Positions 6,749-7,243 of a stretch of 7,243 bases of DNA are shown one piece after another; the stretch's first letter is position 1; each line of letters begins with the position of its first letter. The notes under the pieces are model-generated. The model saw only the letters and a list, made by a program, of their open reading frames with translations. It did no database searches and had not been told where the DNA came from. The translations under genes and the position numbers were made by a program. The stretch comes from CBDUEV01 sp965366365 (GTDB lineage Bacteria > Actinomycetota > Acidimicrobiia > Spongiisociales > JAENVV01), in the NCBI GenBank assembly GCA_965366365.1, contig CBDUEV010000107.1, positions 1-7,243 of the forward strand, given 5' to 3'.

Positions 6749-6822
6749 TCCAGTGCTCCTTACCCAATACCACGGGCCCCAGTCCCCCTTGGCCCAGTCC
6801 CCCTTCGCCCAGTGCCCCTTGG
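6749..6822. repeat. 15-bp C-rich tandem repeat, three copies plus a degenerate one
   Basis: Three adjoining 15-bp units occupy 6778-6792, 6793-6807 and 6808-6822, with consensus CCCAGTCCCCCTTGG. They differ at only one or two positions. A degenerate copy at 6749-6763 is separated from them by 14 nt. The plus strand is pyrimidine-rich and the minus strand is G-rich (runs of 4-5 G). On the minus strand it would translate as a Gly-rich pentapeptide repeat, but nothing around it supports a gene. Confidence 0.8.
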
Positions 6823-6839
6823 CCCGGACCCACCGGGCC
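6821..6839. repeat. GC-only hairpin next to the tandem repeat
   Basis: GGCCCGG (6821-6827) and CCGGGCC (6833-6839) form a perfect 7-bp all-GC stem with a 5-nt loop. No T-tract follows on either strand. It could be a secondary terminator behind the tmRNA or simply part of the repeat region. Confidence 0.45.
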
Positions 6840-6916
6840 GGCGACCTCCCGTTTCCTGCTGCCGGCGCTCTTGGGCGGTCGCCGATGCACCTATGACCGA
6901 CCTTGCCCGCAAACGC

Positions 6917-6946
6917 AGAGATCCGACCCTGGCGGGTCGGATCTCT
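6917..6946 (-). terminator. Terminator of the tmRNA gene
   Basis: A perfect 13-bp stem (6917-6929 with 6934-6946) with a 4-nt loop begins 4 nt after the CCA end of the tmRNA. The downstream minus-strand sequence GCGTTTGCG has only a short T run. Position directly behind a stable RNA and the perfect stem make termination the obvious role. Confidence 0.88.
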
Positions 6947-6950
6947 CCAA

Positions 6951-7243
6951 TGGTGGAGGTGGGGGGAGTCGAACCCCCGTCCGCTGAATCCTCAGTGCCG
7001 CTTCTCCGAGCGCAGCCTTCAGCAAGCATTCGGAACAGTGGGACTCTGATGGCTAGTTTCCCTCTGCCCTATCCGGAATTGTCTTAGCCCCTCAGTCCCG
7101 GAATCCCGAGAGGAGCGTCCTACATTGCGACGTCTGGATCCGGCGAGGTAGGGACCCTCCGGGCAGACGAGCTGCGTTTAGTTACGCAGCCAGGGCGAAG
7201 TTATCTTCGGCACCTATTGGTGTTTCCGGCTCTTTAACGAGGA
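6951..7243 (-). ncRNA. ssrA: tmRNA (transfer-messenger RNA), 3' part; 5' end beyond the window
   Basis: tmRNA rescues stalled ribosomes by adding a degradation tag. The 3' end is tRNA-like: encoded CCA (6951-6953), discriminator A, acceptor strand CACCUCC (6955-6961), and a T-arm with a 5-bp G/C stem (6962-6966 with 6974-6978) and loop UUCGACU. U at the third pair predicts the G3-U70 wobble read by alanyl-tRNA synthetase. Upstream of this, in RNA order, lie GC-rich stems fitting the pseudoknot chain, for example 7132-7136 with 7164-7168. Next comes a 6-bp helix (7171-7176 with 7185-7190) around the end of the tag frame, and then the tag reading frame ending ALAA-stop. About 293 nt are present. 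Missing are the 5' acceptor strand, the D-loop-like part and the first pseudoknot. The tRNA gene-like 3' end alone could suggest a tRNA, but the tag and helices exclude that. Confidence 0.95.
7182..7232 (-). other. tmRNA tag reading frame, ending EDNFALAA-stop
   Basis: Reading back from the TAA at 7182-7184, the in-frame codons give PETPIGAEDNFALAA, or with one more codon E at the front. ALAA is the usual C-terminal degron of tmRNA tags. The resume codon cannot be fixed from this alone. CCG at 7227-7229 leaves A at position -4, which fits the usual upstream pattern; GAG at 7230-7232 is the alternative. With the Ala carried by the tmRNA the tag would be 16 or 17 residues, longer than the 11-residue Escherichia coli tag. 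Confidence 0.75.

Larger units (their letters stand above)
6633..6916. other. Non-coding gap between ssrA and the lyase-like gene
   Basis: Reading frames here are low-complexity shadows of the C-rich tandem repeat, and none has a recognisable protein or a good start. The gap should contain the promoter of the lyase-like gene (minus strand), but I could not find a -35/-10 pair with proper spacing. It holds two palindromes, a 15-bp tandem repeat and a GC hairpin, each listed separately. Confidence 0.6.

Noticed and set aside
6654..6890. 78-codon minus-strand frame with Gly-rich pentapeptide repeats
   Set aside because: It is the translation of the C-rich tandem repeat, has no ribosome binding site and lacks protein-like sequence outside the repeat.
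6445..6987. 180-codon plus-strand frame running into the tmRNA
   Set aside because: It overlaps the lyase-like gene, its signal peptide, the terminator and the tmRNA 3' end, and shows low-complexity Pro/Ser sequence.
6951..7030. Ordinary tRNA gene suggested by the T-arm and CCA
   Set aside because: No anticodon arm or 5' acceptor strand lies within tRNA distance; the tag frame and pseudoknot-type stems show it is tmRNA.

Overview
The window looks like chromosomal DNA of a high-GC actinobacterium. Repeats of the form F-x-D/...LA.AGIT.GCNPP.N..FCP...VTRGQMAAFLVRAL.LP occur in two secreted proteins. I associate this Cys-loop variant of the S-layer homology (SLH) module with Acidimicrobiia and relatives; that is recollection, not a search. 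A two-ACT-domain SerB and U-tail-poor hairpin terminators agree with this placement.

Layout from left to right: (1) the last 111 codons of ettA, an ABC-F translation factor (+ strand), end at 338. (2) A 73-nt convergent gap holds a long perfect hairpin that probably terminates transcription from both sides. (3) On the minus strand, read right to left, lie a large secreted protein (PL14-like lyase domain, three SLH-type repeats, right-handed beta-helix; 6632 to 4149), a small single-pass membrane protein (4136 to 3876), a secreted subtilisin-like protease with three C-terminal SLH-type repeats (3782 to 1602) and phosphoserine phosphatase serB (1596 to 412). (4) The 284-bp gap at 6633-6916 holds palindromes, a 15-bp tandem repeat and a GC-rich hairpin, but no credible gene. 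(5) A perfect 13-bp terminator hairpin follows the 3' part of a tmRNA gene (ssrA, minus strand). The tmRNA runs off the right edge after its tag reading frame, whose 5' boundary is uncertain.

How the genes work together: ettA, serB and ssrA are housekeeping genes. Between them lies a co-oriented pair of secreted multidomain proteins sharing one repeat module, probably for cell-envelope attachment, with a small membrane protein between them. The lyase-like protein keeps the residue pattern K...S-x-R...Y-x-Y of polysaccharide lyase family 14, and the protease keeps Asp/His/Ser plus the oxyanion Asn. The plausible joint role is surface or extracellular processing of polysaccharide and protein, but nothing in the window proves that they act together. 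serB begins 5 nt after the protease stop codon, so it may be expressed from the protease transcript.

I do not see a defence system, CRISPR array, transposon or phage gene. The most noteworthy items are the lyase/SLH/beta-helix architecture, the Cys-loop SLH repeats, the beta-sandwich-like insertion inside the protease domain, and the tmRNA with its putative long tag.
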